A DNA stretch of 64,000 nt from Pseudobdellovibrionaceae bacterium (GTDB lineage: Bacteria > Bdellovibrionota > Bdellovibrionia > Bdellovibrionales > Bdellovibrionaceae), in the NCBI GenBank assembly GCA_021731025.1, contig JAKFYD010000015.1, positions 1-64,000 on the forward strand, read 5' to 3'. Shown one piece after another: positions 27,031 through 36,530 of this stretch (within the stretch, counting starts at the first letter, position 1; the number at the start of each line of letters is the position of its first letter). The position numbers were made by a program, and so were the translations under genes. The notes under the pieces were generated by a model. It did not search any database. It saw only the letters and a program-made list of their open reading frames with translations, and was not told the DNA's origin.

Positions 27031-28085
27031 TGTCGAACATGGCCCAAGCCATTCGCATGGCCCTTCATTACGGAGAAACTCATTTAGGAGTTAAAGATGT
27101 TTTTGGGCAGGACGTAGGCGCCCCTTTGGGTGGAGTTTTTACGGCAACCCAAGGTTTGAAAACCTCTTGGAATACGCCGCTCGACGAGCGTGGAATTATC
27201 GGCATGGCCATGGGAATTGCCATGGCTGGTGATCGCTGCGTGGCTGAAATTCAGTTCTGCGATTATATTTTTAACACCATCGACTTGCTCAAAATTGCTG
27301 GTAACACTTTATGGTGCACGAACGGGCAATACAATTTGCCGATGGTGGTGATGACTCCTGTCGGTGCGGGAATTCGTGGAAGCGTTTACCATTCCCATTC
27401 GCTGGATGCCTGGGCTTCACGATTGGCCGGGTGGAAAGTGGTGATGCCTTCGAATCCTTTAGACTCTTATGGATTGCTTTTGTCAGCCATTGAAGATCCA
27501 AACCCAGTTTTGTTTATGAAACCAAAAGCTTTGATGCGCGTTCGAGGCGAAGAATTGATTCCTGGCGAGCCCACCGATGAGAAACAATTGAAATCAATGA
27601 TTGACGCTCCCATCGGAGATCGCACTCAGTGGAAGCCGAAATGGCCGAAGCTTGAGCCTTATATGATTCCCATCGGTAAGGGCAAAATCACTCGCACCGG
27701 CGAACACATCACCCTTGTGAGTTATGGCCGCACATTATTGATTTGCAATGAAATCGCAGATCAATTGCTACAAGAAAATATTTCTGTCGAGGTGATCGAT
27801 CTGCGTTCGATTTATCCTTACGATTGGACGATGATTAAAGAATCCGTTTCAAAAACGGGGCGGGTGCTTTTTGTTAATGAAGATACCGAAGTCACAAATT
27901 TCGGCGAGCACTTGGCTTACCGGGTTACTCAAGAATTATTTTATCACCTGTTGGCTCGTCCTCGAGTGATGGCTGGTAAGCATCTTCCTGGAATTGGTTT
28001 ACATCCCAATCTGGAAGATAATTCTGTTCCGCAAAAATCTGAAGTTCTTGCCGCTGTCCGAGAAATCGTCGCCGAGGTCCCATAA
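27030..28085 (+). CDS. 2-oxoacid dehydrogenase E1 component, beta subunit
   Basis: A 351-residue partner of the E1 alpha subunit. It has the transketolase-type pyrimidine domain (DVGAPLGGVF, EIQFCDYIF) and the C-terminal transketolase domain with SYGRT and the DLRSIYPYD loop. Start ATG 27030 overlaps the alpha stop codon (TAATG), with GGAGGAAATT ahead, so translation is coupled. The alpha2beta2 enzyme decarboxylates a 2-oxoacid and passes the acyl group to E2 lipoate. The likely substrate class is branched chain. Confidence 0.9.
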   Translation: MSNMAQAIRMALHYGETHLGVKDVFGQDVGAPLGGVFTATQGLKTSWNTPLDERGIIGMAMGIAMAGDRCVAEIQFCDYIFNTIDLLKIAGNTLWCTNGQYNLPMVVMTPVGAGIRGSVYHSHSLDAWASRLAGWKVVMPSNPLDSYGLLLSAIEDPNPVLFMKPKALMRVRGEELIPGEPTDEKQLKSMIDAPIGDRTQWKPKWPKLEPYMIPIGKGKITRTGEHITLVSYGRTLLICNEIADQLLQENISVEVIDLRSIYPYDWTMIKESVSKTGRVLFVNEDTEVTNFGEHLAYRVTQELFYHLLARPRVMAGKHLPGIGLHPNLEDNSVPQKSEVLAAVREIVAEVP

Positions 28086-28087
28086 TT

Positions 28088-28918
28088 ATGGCGAAAAGAA
28101 GGGGACCTTCGCGCAAGCGAGTTCAGAAGAAATCGCAATTCGTTAATTTTGATAAATACGATCTGTACATGAAAGCCGTGCAATCTCCTGACGCCGATGT
28201 TGAATTCCTGCGCGATGCTTATCGCGACTTGAAAAAAAAGAAGGCTACGATTTTGCGGGAAGATTTCTGTGGAACTTTTGCTTTGTCCTGCGAGTGGGTG
28301 AAGTTAAGTCCCAAGAATCAATCTTGGGGAGTAGATTTAGATCCCGAGCCCATTGATTATGGTCGCCGACATGTGCTGAGTCAGCTTAAGCCCGCTCAGC
28401 AAAAGCGAGTGCATTTGGTCGAAGCCAATGTTCTGGAAATTCATTTACCTGAAGCGGATATCTCGATTGCTGTTAACTTTTCTTATTTTATTTTTAAAAC
28501 TCGCGATCTGATGAAAAAATATTTTCAGCAGGTTTTGAAAAGTTTAAAAAAGGACGGATTGTTTTTCGTCGATGTCTTTGGCGGAAGCACTTGCCAAGAT
28601 GAGGCCATCGACAATCACACCTTTAAAGGATTTAGTTACCACTGGGAGCAAACGGGTTTTGACCCCATCACCAATGAAGCTTTATTTTACATTCATTTTA
28701 AAATCGGTCGCAAAAAAATCGAAAAGGTTTTTTCCTATGACTGGCGTTTGTGGACCATCCCTGAATTGCGCGAACTGATGATCGAAGCGGGATTCAAAAA
28801 AACTCACGTTTATTGGGAAGGAACAAATCGCAAGGGCGAAGGCAACGGAGTGTTTACTCGCACGGAAAAAGGCGAGCCCTGTGATAGCTGGATCGCCTAT
28901 ATCGTTGCGGAGAAGTAG
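28088..28918 (+). CDS. Class I SAM-dependent methyltransferase
   Basis: A 276-residue protein. The N-terminal 16 residues are very basic. Motif I is the variant ILREDFCGTFALS (residues about 55-67), followed by the acidic strand-2 end WGVDLDPEP and the FVDVFGG segment. These fit a class I methyltransferase fold, of the group with a fixed REDFCGT motif. The substrate is not known. It lies 2 nt after the E1 beta stop, so it probably shares the operon. Confidence 0.78.
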   Translation: MAKRRGPSRKRVQKKSQFVNFDKYDLYMKAVQSPDADVEFLRDAYRDLKKKKATILREDFCGTFALSCEWVKLSPKNQSWGVDLDPEPIDYGRRHVLSQLKPAQQKRVHLVEANVLEIHLPEADISIAVNFSYFIFKTRDLMKKYFQQVLKSLKKDGLFFVDVFGGSTCQDEAIDNHTFKGFSYHWEQTGFDPITNEALFYIHFKIGRKKIEKVFSYDWRLWTIPELRELMIEAGFKKTHVYWEGTNRKGEGNGVFTRTEKGEPCDSWIAYIVAEK

Positions 28919-28924
28919 GGGCTG

Positions 28925-29845
28925 CTAGCGACTAGCAGGTTTTTCGGTTTCTCGGCGTGGTTGAGCTGGGGCCGTTGGGCTTTTGCTTTCCGGGTAGGGG
29001 TTGTCAGTGCAAGCATCCGGTAAGTTATACCCACATGATGACATTATTGATGAGCAAAGATTTTGCGAAGATATAAATTTATTATTGGTTTCGTTTTTAA
29101 GACCACTGTTTTTGCCATTACCTTCTTGGTAATTTTTCATATCTGAGACACAGTTTCTAAATGAATTTTCTGAATTAATAAATGGAATACGAGCACCTAA
29201 ATGATTGACGGCAAATTTAATTCCATCTTTAGCTAACTCTTTTCTTTTCCCGTCGGGTAGCAAGCGGTAAATTTTAGGTTGATCATCAATCTTTGAATTA
29301 AACAATTCGTCGATAAGAAGGTAGTTCTTACCAGCAATCATCTGTGTAACTGAATCATTATCTAATACTATTGATTCTTCAGGGGGATTTTTAATTTTTA
29401 TTGATGAAAGATTAGTGCCTAGGAAATCTGCCACCAGTTTACTTTCGCCATGTTCAAAGCCATCTACGCCGTTTTTGCCAGCTTCATCGAAACGGCATAC
29501 ACCATAGGTAGAGACATAACGCGCGATTGTATGTAGATAGAGAAAGCGATAATCATAGTTTTCTTCACCGAGAGCATCGAGGGCCTCTTTGGTGTTACCG
29601 ATTTTTACATCAGTTCTAACTTTAAGTGCGATGGCTGCAAGATATTTTGAAGATGGTAAAATACCAGTGGCATTTTCGATTCCTTTGCGAACACATTCTA
29701 GACGCGTTTTTTTATAAAAATAATTGTCTTTATTATTTTCAAGGTTGTCCTCGGCCCAAAGTGAAGGTTTCGGATAGCCGGTAGCAAGCACTTTCGTACT
29801 CACACCAAAAATCATCACGCTTAATAAAAGGATAAATTTAATCAT
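28925..29845 (-). CDS. Exported protein of unknown function
   Basis: A 306-residue protein with a signal peptide ending LAT-GYPK. The mature part has about six Cys in pairs, which could form disulfides in the periplasm, and ends in a Pro/Lys/Arg/Glu-rich low-complexity tail. No domain recognised. It is lower in GC than its neighbours. It lies alone on this strand and converges on the methyltransferase gene. Confidence 0.65.
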   Translation of the reverse strand: MIKFILLLSVMIFGVSTKVLATGYPKPSLWAEDNLENNKDNYFYKKTRLECVRKGIENATGILPSSKYLAAIALKVRTDVKIGNTKEALDALGEENYDYRFLYLHTIARYVSTYGVCRFDEAGKNGVDGFEHGESKLVADFLGTNLSSIKIKNPPEESIVLDNDSVTQMIAGKNYLLIDELFNSKIDDQPKIYRLLPDGKRKELAKDGIKFAVNHLGARIPFINSENSFRNCVSDMKNYQEGNGKNSGLKNETNNKFISSQNLCSSIMSSCGYNLPDACTDNPYPESKSPTAPAQPRRETEKPASR

Positions 29846-29940
29846 ATATTTTCCCCTCGATCTGCTTTAACTATCGGATTGCTTTCTTGATTTCATGATA
29901 GCAAATAGAGGAAAAAATCACATCTAGCCCCATCGAAAGT

Positions 29941-30465
29941 CTAGGAGTGGCGCTTGAGCTCTTCCATTGTAAACAAACTTTTCATGGCCAGACCCGTCTC
30001 TTGAATTTTCGGCTCTGGACTTTGGCCTCGGTGAATCACGCAAACCACATGTTCGATGATTCCGCCGGCCTGGCGCAAGTCCTGGGTACTTAGTAAAACT
30101 TGGCCGCCGGTGGTGATGACATCTTCGATGATGCAAAGGCGACGTCCTTTGAAATCTAGTCCTTCAGCGAATTGGCAAGTGCCATAGTCCTTGGCTTTCT
30201 TGCGGACAAACAACACAGGTAAGCCCGTTTCGAAAGATAAAGCTGTGGCGATAGGGATGCCCCCCATTTCCAATCCGGCAAGAATTTCGGTGTTTGATGG
30301 AATCAGAGGAGCCATATGTTGAGCGATGGCTTTGAGCATTTTTGGTTGGCTTTCAAAGCGATACTTATCGAAATACTCTTGAGAGGTCTGCCCTGAACGC
30401 AATTTAAAATTTCCAGTTAAATGGGAAATGTCATAGATGGCTTTGGCTAATTGATCTCGAGTCAT
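29941..30465 (-). CDS. pyrE: Orotate phosphoribosyltransferase
   Basis: A 174-residue PRTase, slightly shorter than usual (about 180-210). It carries the substrate segments (SGQTSQEYFDKYRF), RKKAKDYG, and the PRPP-binding motif CIIEDVITTGGQ. It makes OMP from orotate and PRPP in pyrimidine synthesis. The N-terminal segment that normally gives the first Lys or Asp contacts is present. The ATG has an AGGAGCCAAA-type ribosome binding site upstream. Confidence 0.92.
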   Translation of the reverse strand: MTRDQLAKAIYDISHLTGNFKLRSGQTSQEYFDKYRFESQPKMLKAIAQHMAPLIPSNTEILAGLEMGGIPIATALSFETGLPVLFVRKKAKDYGTCQFAEGLDFKGRRLCIIEDVITTGGQVLLSTQDLRQAGGIIEHVVCVIHRGQSPEPKIQETGLAMKSLFTMEELKRHS

Positions 30466-30542
30466 TTTGGCTCCTTTGAATTGGCCTAAATTATGCTTTT
30501 CATTTCCCTTTGAGAAGGAATTCTCGTGTGAAGGAAGAATTG

Positions 30543-30680
30543 ATGCAAAACAAAAAAAGACTGGATCTGCAAACTGTAAGTCTTTTCTTCATTTTGGGAG
30601 TGTTAACTCTTCTGGCGGTTTATTTTTTCCAATTGGTGATATTCAGTCCCCACCCCCTAGTCGAAATGGCAACCAAATAG
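30543..30680 (+). CDS. 45-residue single-pass membrane microprotein
   Basis: A short frame with a good ribosome binding site (GAAGGAAG, about 6 nt before the ATG). The product has a basic N-terminus (MQNKKRLDLQ) and a hydrophobic segment (about residues 11-34), then a short polar tail ending MATK. The topology is N-in with a short outer tail. Its stop codon overlaps the left arm of a large hairpin. No family recognised. The gene lies in the 525-nt gap between pyrE and fusA. Confidence 0.55.
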   Translation: MQNKKRLDLQTVSLFFILGVLTLLAVYFFQLVIFSPHPLVEMATK

Positions 30681-30785
30681 AAACTTCCTAATAAGCCTGG
30701 GCCCTTCGTTGCTTAGGCGGTCGGCTTGTGCGGCGTACTTTCGTACGCCTCCGCGCCTCGGTCGCAGGCTTATTAGAAAGTTTCT
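30679..30785 (+). repeat. 107-nt palindromic element with nested hairpin
   Basis: Arms of 21 nt at 30679-30699 and 30765-30785 pair with one mismatch (AGAAACTTCCTAATAAGCCTG to CAGGCTTATTAGAAAGTTTCT). The interior is GC-rich, unlike its flanks, and holds a perfect nested hairpin GGCGTAC TTTC GTACGCC at 30732-30749. The whole unit resembles a REP/MITE-type palindrome or a structured RNA. It overlaps the stop of the 45-residue frame. No second copy is visible in this window. Confidence 0.75.
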
Positions 30786-30879
30786 GTGTTGACATAAATT
30801 CGTGTTTTCTAAAATTGAGACGATCGTATTAAAGTCCTGAAACTTAGAAGCCGATAGGTGAATTTCTGAGGAGATTTTT

Positions 30880-30966
30880 TTGAAAACTGCAAAAGTTGCT
30901 ATTTATGTTTTTGCAATCATGCTGATCGTAGCAATCGGTCTTTATTTTGAAATAGGCGCTCCCTAG
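30880..30966 (+). CDS. 28-residue membrane microprotein
   Basis: A short frame starting TTG, preceded by GAGGAGA. The product is nearly all one hydrophobic segment (residues about 5-22) after a short basic start, ending EIGAP. It would be a very short inner-membrane peptide. It ends beside a 6-bp hairpin (GGCGCT to AGCGCC at 30954-30976) that could end transcripts of this frame and of fusA from the other side. The small size and TTG start make it tentative. Confidence 0.4.
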   Translation: MKTAKVAIYVFAIMLIVAIGLYFEIGAP

Positions 30967-30990
30967 TCGAAAGCGCCTTTATAACCCAAA

Positions 30991-33114
30991 TTATTTCTTT
31001 TGTTCGTCGAGTCGTTTTTGTTGATACTTTTTCGCTAACTCGTCTTGGATAACGCGAGGAGCAGGATTGTACTTCAGGAATTCCATCGAGAATTCTCCTT
31101 TTCCTTTCGTAGCTGAACGCAAATCTGTCGAGTAACCGAACATCTCTGTCAGTGGAACTTCCGCTTCGATAACGACGTTGCCTTCAAATGAAGTTGTGCC
31201 AGTGATAACACCACGTCGTTGATTGATTTGGCCTGTCGCTGGTCCTTGATATTCCTCAGGAACCGTTGTCTCAAGTTTCATAATGGGCTCGAGAACAGTC
31301 GGTTTTGCCTTCATGTAAACTTCACGCATTGCTGCCATCGAACAGATCTTAAAGGCCATGTAGCTCGAATCGACATCATGGTAAGAACCGTCATCTAAGT
31401 AAACTTGAACGCCGACGATAGGGAAACCTATCAAAGGCCCTTTTGCACATTGCTCTTTGAAACCCTCTTCCACGGCAGGAATGAATTCTTTAGGAATACG
31501 TCCCCCAACAACGCGGCTTTCGAAAGCAAATGTGATTTTTTTCTCTTTAATTTCTGGAGTCTCTTCCAAAGGAACGATTTCACCAACAACTTTAGCGAAT
31601 TGTCCCGATCCACCCGTTTGTTTTTTATGAGTGTAATCGTATTTAGCGCCTTGGCCGATCGTTTCTCGGTAGGCCACTTGAGGTTGACCCACAACCACTT
31701 CGCAATTGAATTCTCGCTTCATGCGCTCGACGTAGATTTCTAAGTGAAGTTCACCCATTCCCGAAATAATTGTTTCGGCAGATTCCTCATCACGATGAAC
31801 GCGGAAAGTAGGATCTTCTTTTCTAAACTTTTGCAGAGCTTTCGAGAAGTTGTTTGAACCTTGTTTATCTTTTGGTGCAACAGCCAAACTGATAACGGCA
31901 TCAGGAATGAACATTGATTGCATCGCATAGTTGACCTTGCCATCAGTGAAAGTGTCACCTGAAGCGCAATCAATACCAAAGACCGCAACGATATCCCCTG
32001 ACATTGACGAATCAATTTCATCCATCTTGTCAGAGTGCATTCGCACAAGACGTGGGACTTTCAAAGTTTTCTTATCCGTTGTGTTGGTAATAAAATCGCC
32101 CGTTGAAAGTTTACCTTGGTAAACCCGCATGTAAGTCAATTGACCAAATTGCGTTTGTTGAAGTTTGAAAGCCAAGGCGACCAGGGGTTTGTTGTCATCT
32201 GGGAAAAGCTCAACTTTTTCTTCGTTTTTATCAAGGTCAAGACCATGCTCTTTTTTCTCTAAAGGAGTTGGTAAGTAATAAGTAACTGCGTCGAGTAAAA
32301 CTTGAACCCCTTTATTTTTAAAAGCAGATCCACAAAAGACAGGGCAAAGTTTTAAAGAGATAACGCCTTTACGGATGGCAGCGCGCAACTCCTCAACGGT
32401 TGGCTCTTGTTCCATCAAGAACTTTTCACCAATGTTGTCGTCGATGTCAGCTAATTTACCGATCATTTTTTGACGGTACTCTTTAGCTTGGTCCATCATA
32501 TCCTCAGGGATATCCATTTCTTTAACGGTTTCACCGCTGGCACCTTCATTAATGAAAGCACGCATAGTCACTAGGTCAACGGCGCCTTTATGATGTTCTT
32601 CTAAACCAATCGGGATTTGGACCATAACTGCATTCAAGCGAAGTTTATCAACGAGAGCTTCGCAGACGCGGAAAGGATTTGCTCCTTGGCGATCCAATTT
32701 ATTGACGAAAGCTAAACGGGGAACTCCGTAACGTTTCATTTGTCGGTCAACCGTGATCGATTGAGATTGAACTCCAGCAACACCGCAAAGAACAAGGATG
32801 GCTCCATCCAAAACACGCAATGAACGTTCCACTTCAATCGTGAAATCCACGTGCCCCGGTGTATCGATCAAATTGATGGTATAATCTTTCCAGTAAACTT
32901 GAGTCGCTGCTGACTGGATGGTGATTCCTTTTTCTCTTTCAAGATCCATTGAGTCCATTGTCGCGCCGACACCGTCTTTTCCTTTAACTTCGTGGATTTG
33001 ATGGATCTTACCACCGTAGAAAAGAATACGTTCAGAAAGAGTTGTTTTTCCAGAGTCGATATGTGCGGAAATACCGATGTTTCGAACCTTGGTTATATCC
33101 CATTTTTTTGCCAT
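30991..33114 (-). CDS. fusA: Elongation factor G
   Basis: A 707-residue EF-G, the usual length. The GTPase motifs are [17 protein letters not shown] and NKLDRQGA; the five domains follow, with the ribosome-interacting loop in domain IV and the GTP-hydrolysis effector region near residue 60. It drives translocation. Note that the P-loop reads HIDSGKTT, as in the mitochondrial-type EF-G1 and spdEFG1-like group, so this may be one of two paralogs, with a duplicate elsewhere. The gene is not in a str operon here. Confidence 0.95.
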   Translation of the reverse strand: MAKKWDITKVRNIGISAHIDSGKTTLSERILFYGGKIHQIHEVKGKDGVGATMDSMDLEREKGITIQSAATQVYWKDYTINLIDTPGHVDFTIEVERSLRVLDGAILVLCGVAGVQSQSITVDRQMKRYGVPRLAFVNKLDRQGANPFRVCEALVDKLRLNAVMVQIPIGLEEHHKGAVDLVTMRAFINEGASGETVKEMDIPEDMMDQAKEYRQKMIGKLADIDDNIGEKFLMEQEPTVEELRAAIRKGVISLKLCPVFCGSAFKNKGVQVLLDAVTYYLPTPLEKKEHGLDLDKNEEKVELFPDDNKPLVALAFKLQQTQFGQLTYMRVYQGKLSTGDFITNTTDKKTLKVPRLVRMHSDKMDEIDSSMSGDIVAVFGIDCASGDTFTDGKVNYAMQSMFIPDAVISLAVAPKDKQGSNNFSKALQKFRKEDPTFRVHRDEESAETIISGMGELHLEIYVERMKREFNCEVVVGQPQVAYRETIGQGAKYDYTHKKQTGGSGQFAKVVGEIVPLEETPEIKEKKITFAFESRVVGGRIPKEFIPAVEEGFKEQCAKGPLIGFPIVGVQVYLDDGSYHDVDSSYMAFKICSMAAMREVYMKAKPTVLEPIMKLETTVPEEYQGPATGQINQRRGVITGTTSFEGNVVIEAEVPLTEMFGYSTDLRSATKGKGEFSMEFLKYNPAPRVIQDELAKKYQQKRLDEQKK

Positions 33115-33296
33115 GACTTAGCCCTTGTTCGTTAAGTTGAGGTTGTTAAAAGAACCTTCGTGGTTATCACTAATTGCGCCAGAGGGCAAAAGAAGAAAGC
33201 AGGGGCTTTTACGCGTTGCGTATTTTAAGCTGGACCGGCACCTTTTCCTGCCTTCTGCGGCTTTTCATAGAAGGATGGGTCTGGAATAATTTTAAT

Positions 33297-34757
33297 GTGA
33301 ATTCAGATCAACTTCTTCAACAGCTTCAAGAGCATTTCCCTTACACGAGCTTTCGCGCCGACCAGTCCGTTATTCTTCAGAGGGTCTGGAGCCAAAGCAA
33401 CACCCTGGCCTTGATGCCGACAGGAACGGGGAAAAGCTTGTGTTATCAATATCCCGCAAAGTTACAAAATAAATTGGTCGTCGTTCTTTCGCCCTTAATT
33501 GCACTGATGCAAGATCAGAAAACGAAGGCGGAAGAGTTAGGGATAAGTGCCACCGAAATCCATTCCAACATTAGTGCTGATGATCGCGAAAAACGACAAA
33601 GAAAATTAAAAGAGGGTCATTTCAATTTATTATTTGTAACACCAGAGCGTTTTTCAAAAACAGAATTTCGCGAGTGTTTGCAGAACCGAGAAATTTTTTT
33701 GCTGGCAGTGGACGAGGCCCATTGTGTCTCTTTGTGGGGACATGATTTTCGTCCTGACTACGCAAAAATTCCCGAAATTAGAAAATTTTTAAAGATGCCC
33801 CCAGTCTTGGCTTTGACGGCGACGGCGACTCCTGATGTGCAAAAAGATATTGTTACTAAACTTGGGCTCGACGGGGATTGTGAAATTATTTCTTCGGGGC
33901 TTGAGCGGCCTAACTTAATTTTGAAGGTCCATGAAATTTATGGGCTGAGTGAAAAATTAGAAAAATTTTATGAACTTTACCAACAGTTTAGAAGTGCGGG
34001 GGGCTCAGGCTCGGTTATTCTCTACACGGTGCTTATTCAAACCGTGCAGCAAATATCTCGATTTTTAAATGGGAAGAAAGTGAATCATGAAGTTTATCAT
34101 GGGGATTTGTTGGCTCATCAGCGTCGTCGGGCTTTAAAGCAATTCATGTCTCAAGAAGACAATGTGATGGTGGCGACTCCAGCTTTTGGCTTAGGGATCG
34201 ATAAAAAAAATATTCGACAGATTTTTCATTTTGAAATTCCTTCTTCCTTGGAGGAATACTTTCAGCAAGCGGGACGGGCGGGGCGAGATGGACTTCCTTC
34301 AGAATGTCATTTTTTGTTTGATGAAGAAGACCTTCACATTCAAATGGAGTTTATAAAATGGTCCCATCCCGAAAAGTCCTATATCCAACAAATTTACCAG
34401 CTGATTCGCAAAAACAAAGATCGGTGGCAGCAAGAAGGAAACGATTTTCTACGCGAGCAAATCAGTTTTAAGAATAAAAAAGATTTTCGTGTGGAATCGG
34501 CGATACATATTCTTGAGCGCTGGGGTTGTTTGGAAAAGGCCGACGAGGGCGGAGCTTCATGGATTTTGCATCACGAGCCGACCGAAGACATGTTTCGCAT
34601 GGAGGACTCTCAATTATTAACACGCTCGCAGAATTTGAAATTATTGGAAATGCTGAAGTACGCAAAGGAAAAAGAGCAATGCCGATTGCAAAAAATTTAT
34701 TTGTACTTTGGTCATCAGGGAGCATCTTGTGGACAATGTGATATTTGTCGATCCTAA
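33297..34757 (+). CDS. recQ: RecQ family DNA helicase (short form)
   Basis: A 486-residue SF2 helicase. Walker A is PTGTGKSLC, the box II is AVDEAHC, and motif VI is QAGRAGRDG. The C-terminus holds a winged-helix-like region (about residues 340-440) and then a Cys cluster (C-x16-C-x2-C-x2-C) at the very end. There is no HRDC domain. GTG 33297 is my best start, but its ribosome binding site is weak. It may unwind DNA in recombination or repair. The 3' end overlaps aat. Confidence 0.85.
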   Translation: MNSDQLLQQLQEHFPYTSFRADQSVILQRVWSQSNTLALMPTGTGKSLCYQYPAKLQNKLVVVLSPLIALMQDQKTKAEELGISATEIHSNISADDREKRQRKLKEGHFNLLFVTPERFSKTEFRECLQNREIFLLAVDEAHCVSLWGHDFRPDYAKIPEIRKFLKMPPVLALTATATPDVQKDIVTKLGLDGDCEIISSGLERPNLILKVHEIYGLSEKLEKFYELYQQFRSAGGSGSVILYTVLIQTVQQISRFLNGKKVNHEVYHGDLLAHQRRRALKQFMSQEDNVMVATPAFGLGIDKKNIRQIFHFEIPSSLEEYFQQAGRAGRDGLPSECHFLFDEEDLHIQMEFIKWSHPEKSYIQQIYQLIRKNKDRWQQEGNDFLREQISFKNKKDFRVESAIHILERWGCLEKADEGGASWILHHEPTEDMFRMEDSQLLTRSQNLKLLEMLKYAKEKEQCRLQKIYLYFGHQGASCGQCDICRS

Positions 34758-35415
34758 AGATTACCGGTCAGCTCTGGATTTTGACTTAGCGGAATTTGAT
34801 CTTTCCGAAGGTTTGGTTGCTGTGGGTGGGCGCCTGGATTTAGGAACACTTTTTCAGGCTTATTATCACGGAATTTTTCCTTGGCCGCAGGAGGGCTTGC
34901 CGCTGTTGTGGTTTTCGCCCGACCCTCGGGGAGTTTTGTTTTTCGAAGATTTTCATTTGTCAGAGCGTTTGCAAAAAGAGTGGAAGAAAAAGTCGAAGGA
35001 GTACGATTTCACTTTCAATAAAGCTTTTGAGCGCGTCGTTACCGAGTGCCAAACTCAGTATCGCCCTGGCCAGGAAGGCACGTGGATCCTGCCTAAACTA
35101 AAAAAAGCTTACATTGAATTTCATCGCGCGGGCTTTGCTCATTCTGTCGAATGTTGGCGCGGCGATCAGTTGGTGGGCGGGCTTTATGGAGTTCTGGTCC
35201 AAGGTGTTTTCAGTGGTGAGAGTATGTTTCATAAAGAAAGCAACACTTCGAAGTGGTGTCTGATGCAAACGGTGAATCGACTGCGAGAGTTAGGACTGAG
35301 TTGGATGGACACGCAGATGGTGACGCCGGTCGTGGCTGCTTTGGGAGGAAGGGAAATTCCTCGAGAGGAGTATTTGAAGTTGTTGGGGAGGGCTCATGAG
35401 GATGGGCCGGTTTGA
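34729..35415 (+). CDS. aat: Leucyl/phenylalanyl-tRNA-protein transferase
   Basis: A 228-residue protein, typical length. It has the family segments YYHGIFPWPQ, the WFSPDPRGVL stretch and GGLYGVxxxxVFSGESMFH. It adds Leu or Phe from tRNA to N-terminal Arg or Lys, tagging proteins for ClpAP via ClpS. The start is probably GTG 34729 with AGGGAG 5 nt ahead; GTG 34738 is an alternative. It overlaps recQ by 29 nt. Confidence 0.92.
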   Translation: MDNVIFVDPKDYRSALDFDLAEFDLSEGLVAVGGRLDLGTLFQAYYHGIFPWPQEGLPLLWFSPDPRGVLFFEDFHLSERLQKEWKKKSKEYDFTFNKAFERVVTECQTQYRPGQEGTWILPKLKKAYIEFHRAGFAHSVECWRGDQLVGGLYGVLVQGVFSGESMFHKESNTSKWCLMQTVNRLRELGLSWMDTQMVTPVVAALGGREIPREEYLKLLGRAHEDGPV

Positions 35416-35678
35416 GGAGTCAGTGCCAGGTGGCGGTGGAATTTTATTTATTTAAAATATTTATTTTCTTGACTGAGTTTTTGAATTCGCTGCAGCCGTG
35501 TAATTAGGATTTTGTTTATACGATTCGATCATTCTCGCTTGAATATTTTCATTTCAATGTTGGGCTTTTGTGAGTGTCTGAACTGCGTTTTTTAGTTGGG
35601 TTTGTTTTTTTCTTTTACTTCTAATTTCCCTCTGAAATTGGCTTTTAAAATGCATGTTATAAGTTTTGTGAGGTGAAA
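35416..35678 (+). other. AT-rich intergenic region before HNH gene
   Basis: A 263-nt gap with long T and A runs and no supported frame. It must carry the promoter of the HNH gene. I see no clear hairpin, and no target-site duplication was found by eye around the HNH gene. Confidence 0.4.
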
Positions 35679-36512
35679 ATGATTTCAAAATTAAATAATA
35701 AAGAATTAGATCAAAAGATTAAATCCCTTGCTCGAGCTGAGAATAGACTTTTAGCGTTAGTGATTGAACATATTAAGGAAGCTGACAGAAGAAAGCTTTA
35801 TTTAGATTTTAATTATCCAAATCTCTATGATTATCTAGTTAAAGAATGCGGTTATCCTGGAGGATCAGCGCAAAGAAGAATTGATGCAGCTAAGTTATTA
35901 GCCGTGGAACCAAAGCTTAAAGCTAAAATAGAATCTGGTGAAATTAACTTATCTCAGACGACGCTGTTGCAAAAAGCCTTCAGGGAAAAGAATAAAACTA
36001 CCCTAGAACAAAAGCGAAGCTTAATTGCAAAGATCAGTGATATGACAGTAGCTGATACTCAAGTTCTAATCTCTAAAGAGTTAGATATTAAAATTAAAGA
36101 ACAAACCAAAGTAACCCATCAAAAAGATGGAAGCGTAAGACTTGAAGTGACATTCACACAGGAACAGTGGGAGTCCCTTCAAAAAGCAAAAGATCTAGCC
36201 TCAAATGCCACGCAATCAAATGACTTAGGTACTCTCATTAAGTATTTATCTGATAGATTTATTAAACAAAAAGAAGGATCTGCTGCCACCATGGCAGTAA
36301 AAAAACAAGTTCTGCAAAGAGATCAATGTTGTCAGCACAAAGATCCTTATACTCAAAGACTTTGTGGAAGCAGGTGGAATCTCCACATCGACCACATCAA
36401 ACCCAAATGGGCTGGCGGTACGGATGACCTGGAAAACCTCAGGGTCCTCTGTCAAAAACACAATCATCATATATACCGACAGCAAGCCGGAATAAAGATG
36501 CTGTCGAGCTGA
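35679..36512 (+). CDS. HNH endonuclease with DUF222-like N-terminus
   Basis: A 277-residue protein. The first 150 residues are helical, and include an N-terminal SLARAENRLLALVIEH-type segment and a short HTH-like region as in DUF222-type proteins. The C-terminal HNH finger has the Cys pair CCQHKD and RLCG, then HIDHIKPKWAGGTDDLENL, then LCQKHNHH. It would cut DNA. Codon use and AT content differ from neighbours (many AAA, TTA and ATT codons), suggesting transfer or a mobile origin. No clear mobility partner lies beside it. ATG 35679 has GAGGTG upstream. Confidence 0.85.
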   Translation: MISKLNNKELDQKIKSLARAENRLLALVIEHIKEADRRKLYLDFNYPNLYDYLVKECGYPGGSAQRRIDAAKLLAVEPKLKAKIESGEINLSQTTLLQKAFREKNKTTLEQKRSLIAKISDMTVADTQVLISKELDIKIKEQTKVTHQKDGSVRLEVTFTQEQWESLQKAKDLASNATQSNDLGTLIKYLSDRFIKQKEGSAATMAVKKQVLQRDQCCQHKDPYTQRLCGSRWNLHIDHIKPKWAGGTDDLENLRVLCQKHNHHIYRQQAGIKMLSS

Positions 36513-36530
36513 CTTTGATACTGGGAAAAA

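Noticed and set aside
30543-30966. Type I toxin-antitoxin pair
   Set aside because: The two short hydrophobic peptides suit such a toxin, but I see no antisense promoter or repeated toxin copies, so there is no support beyond size.
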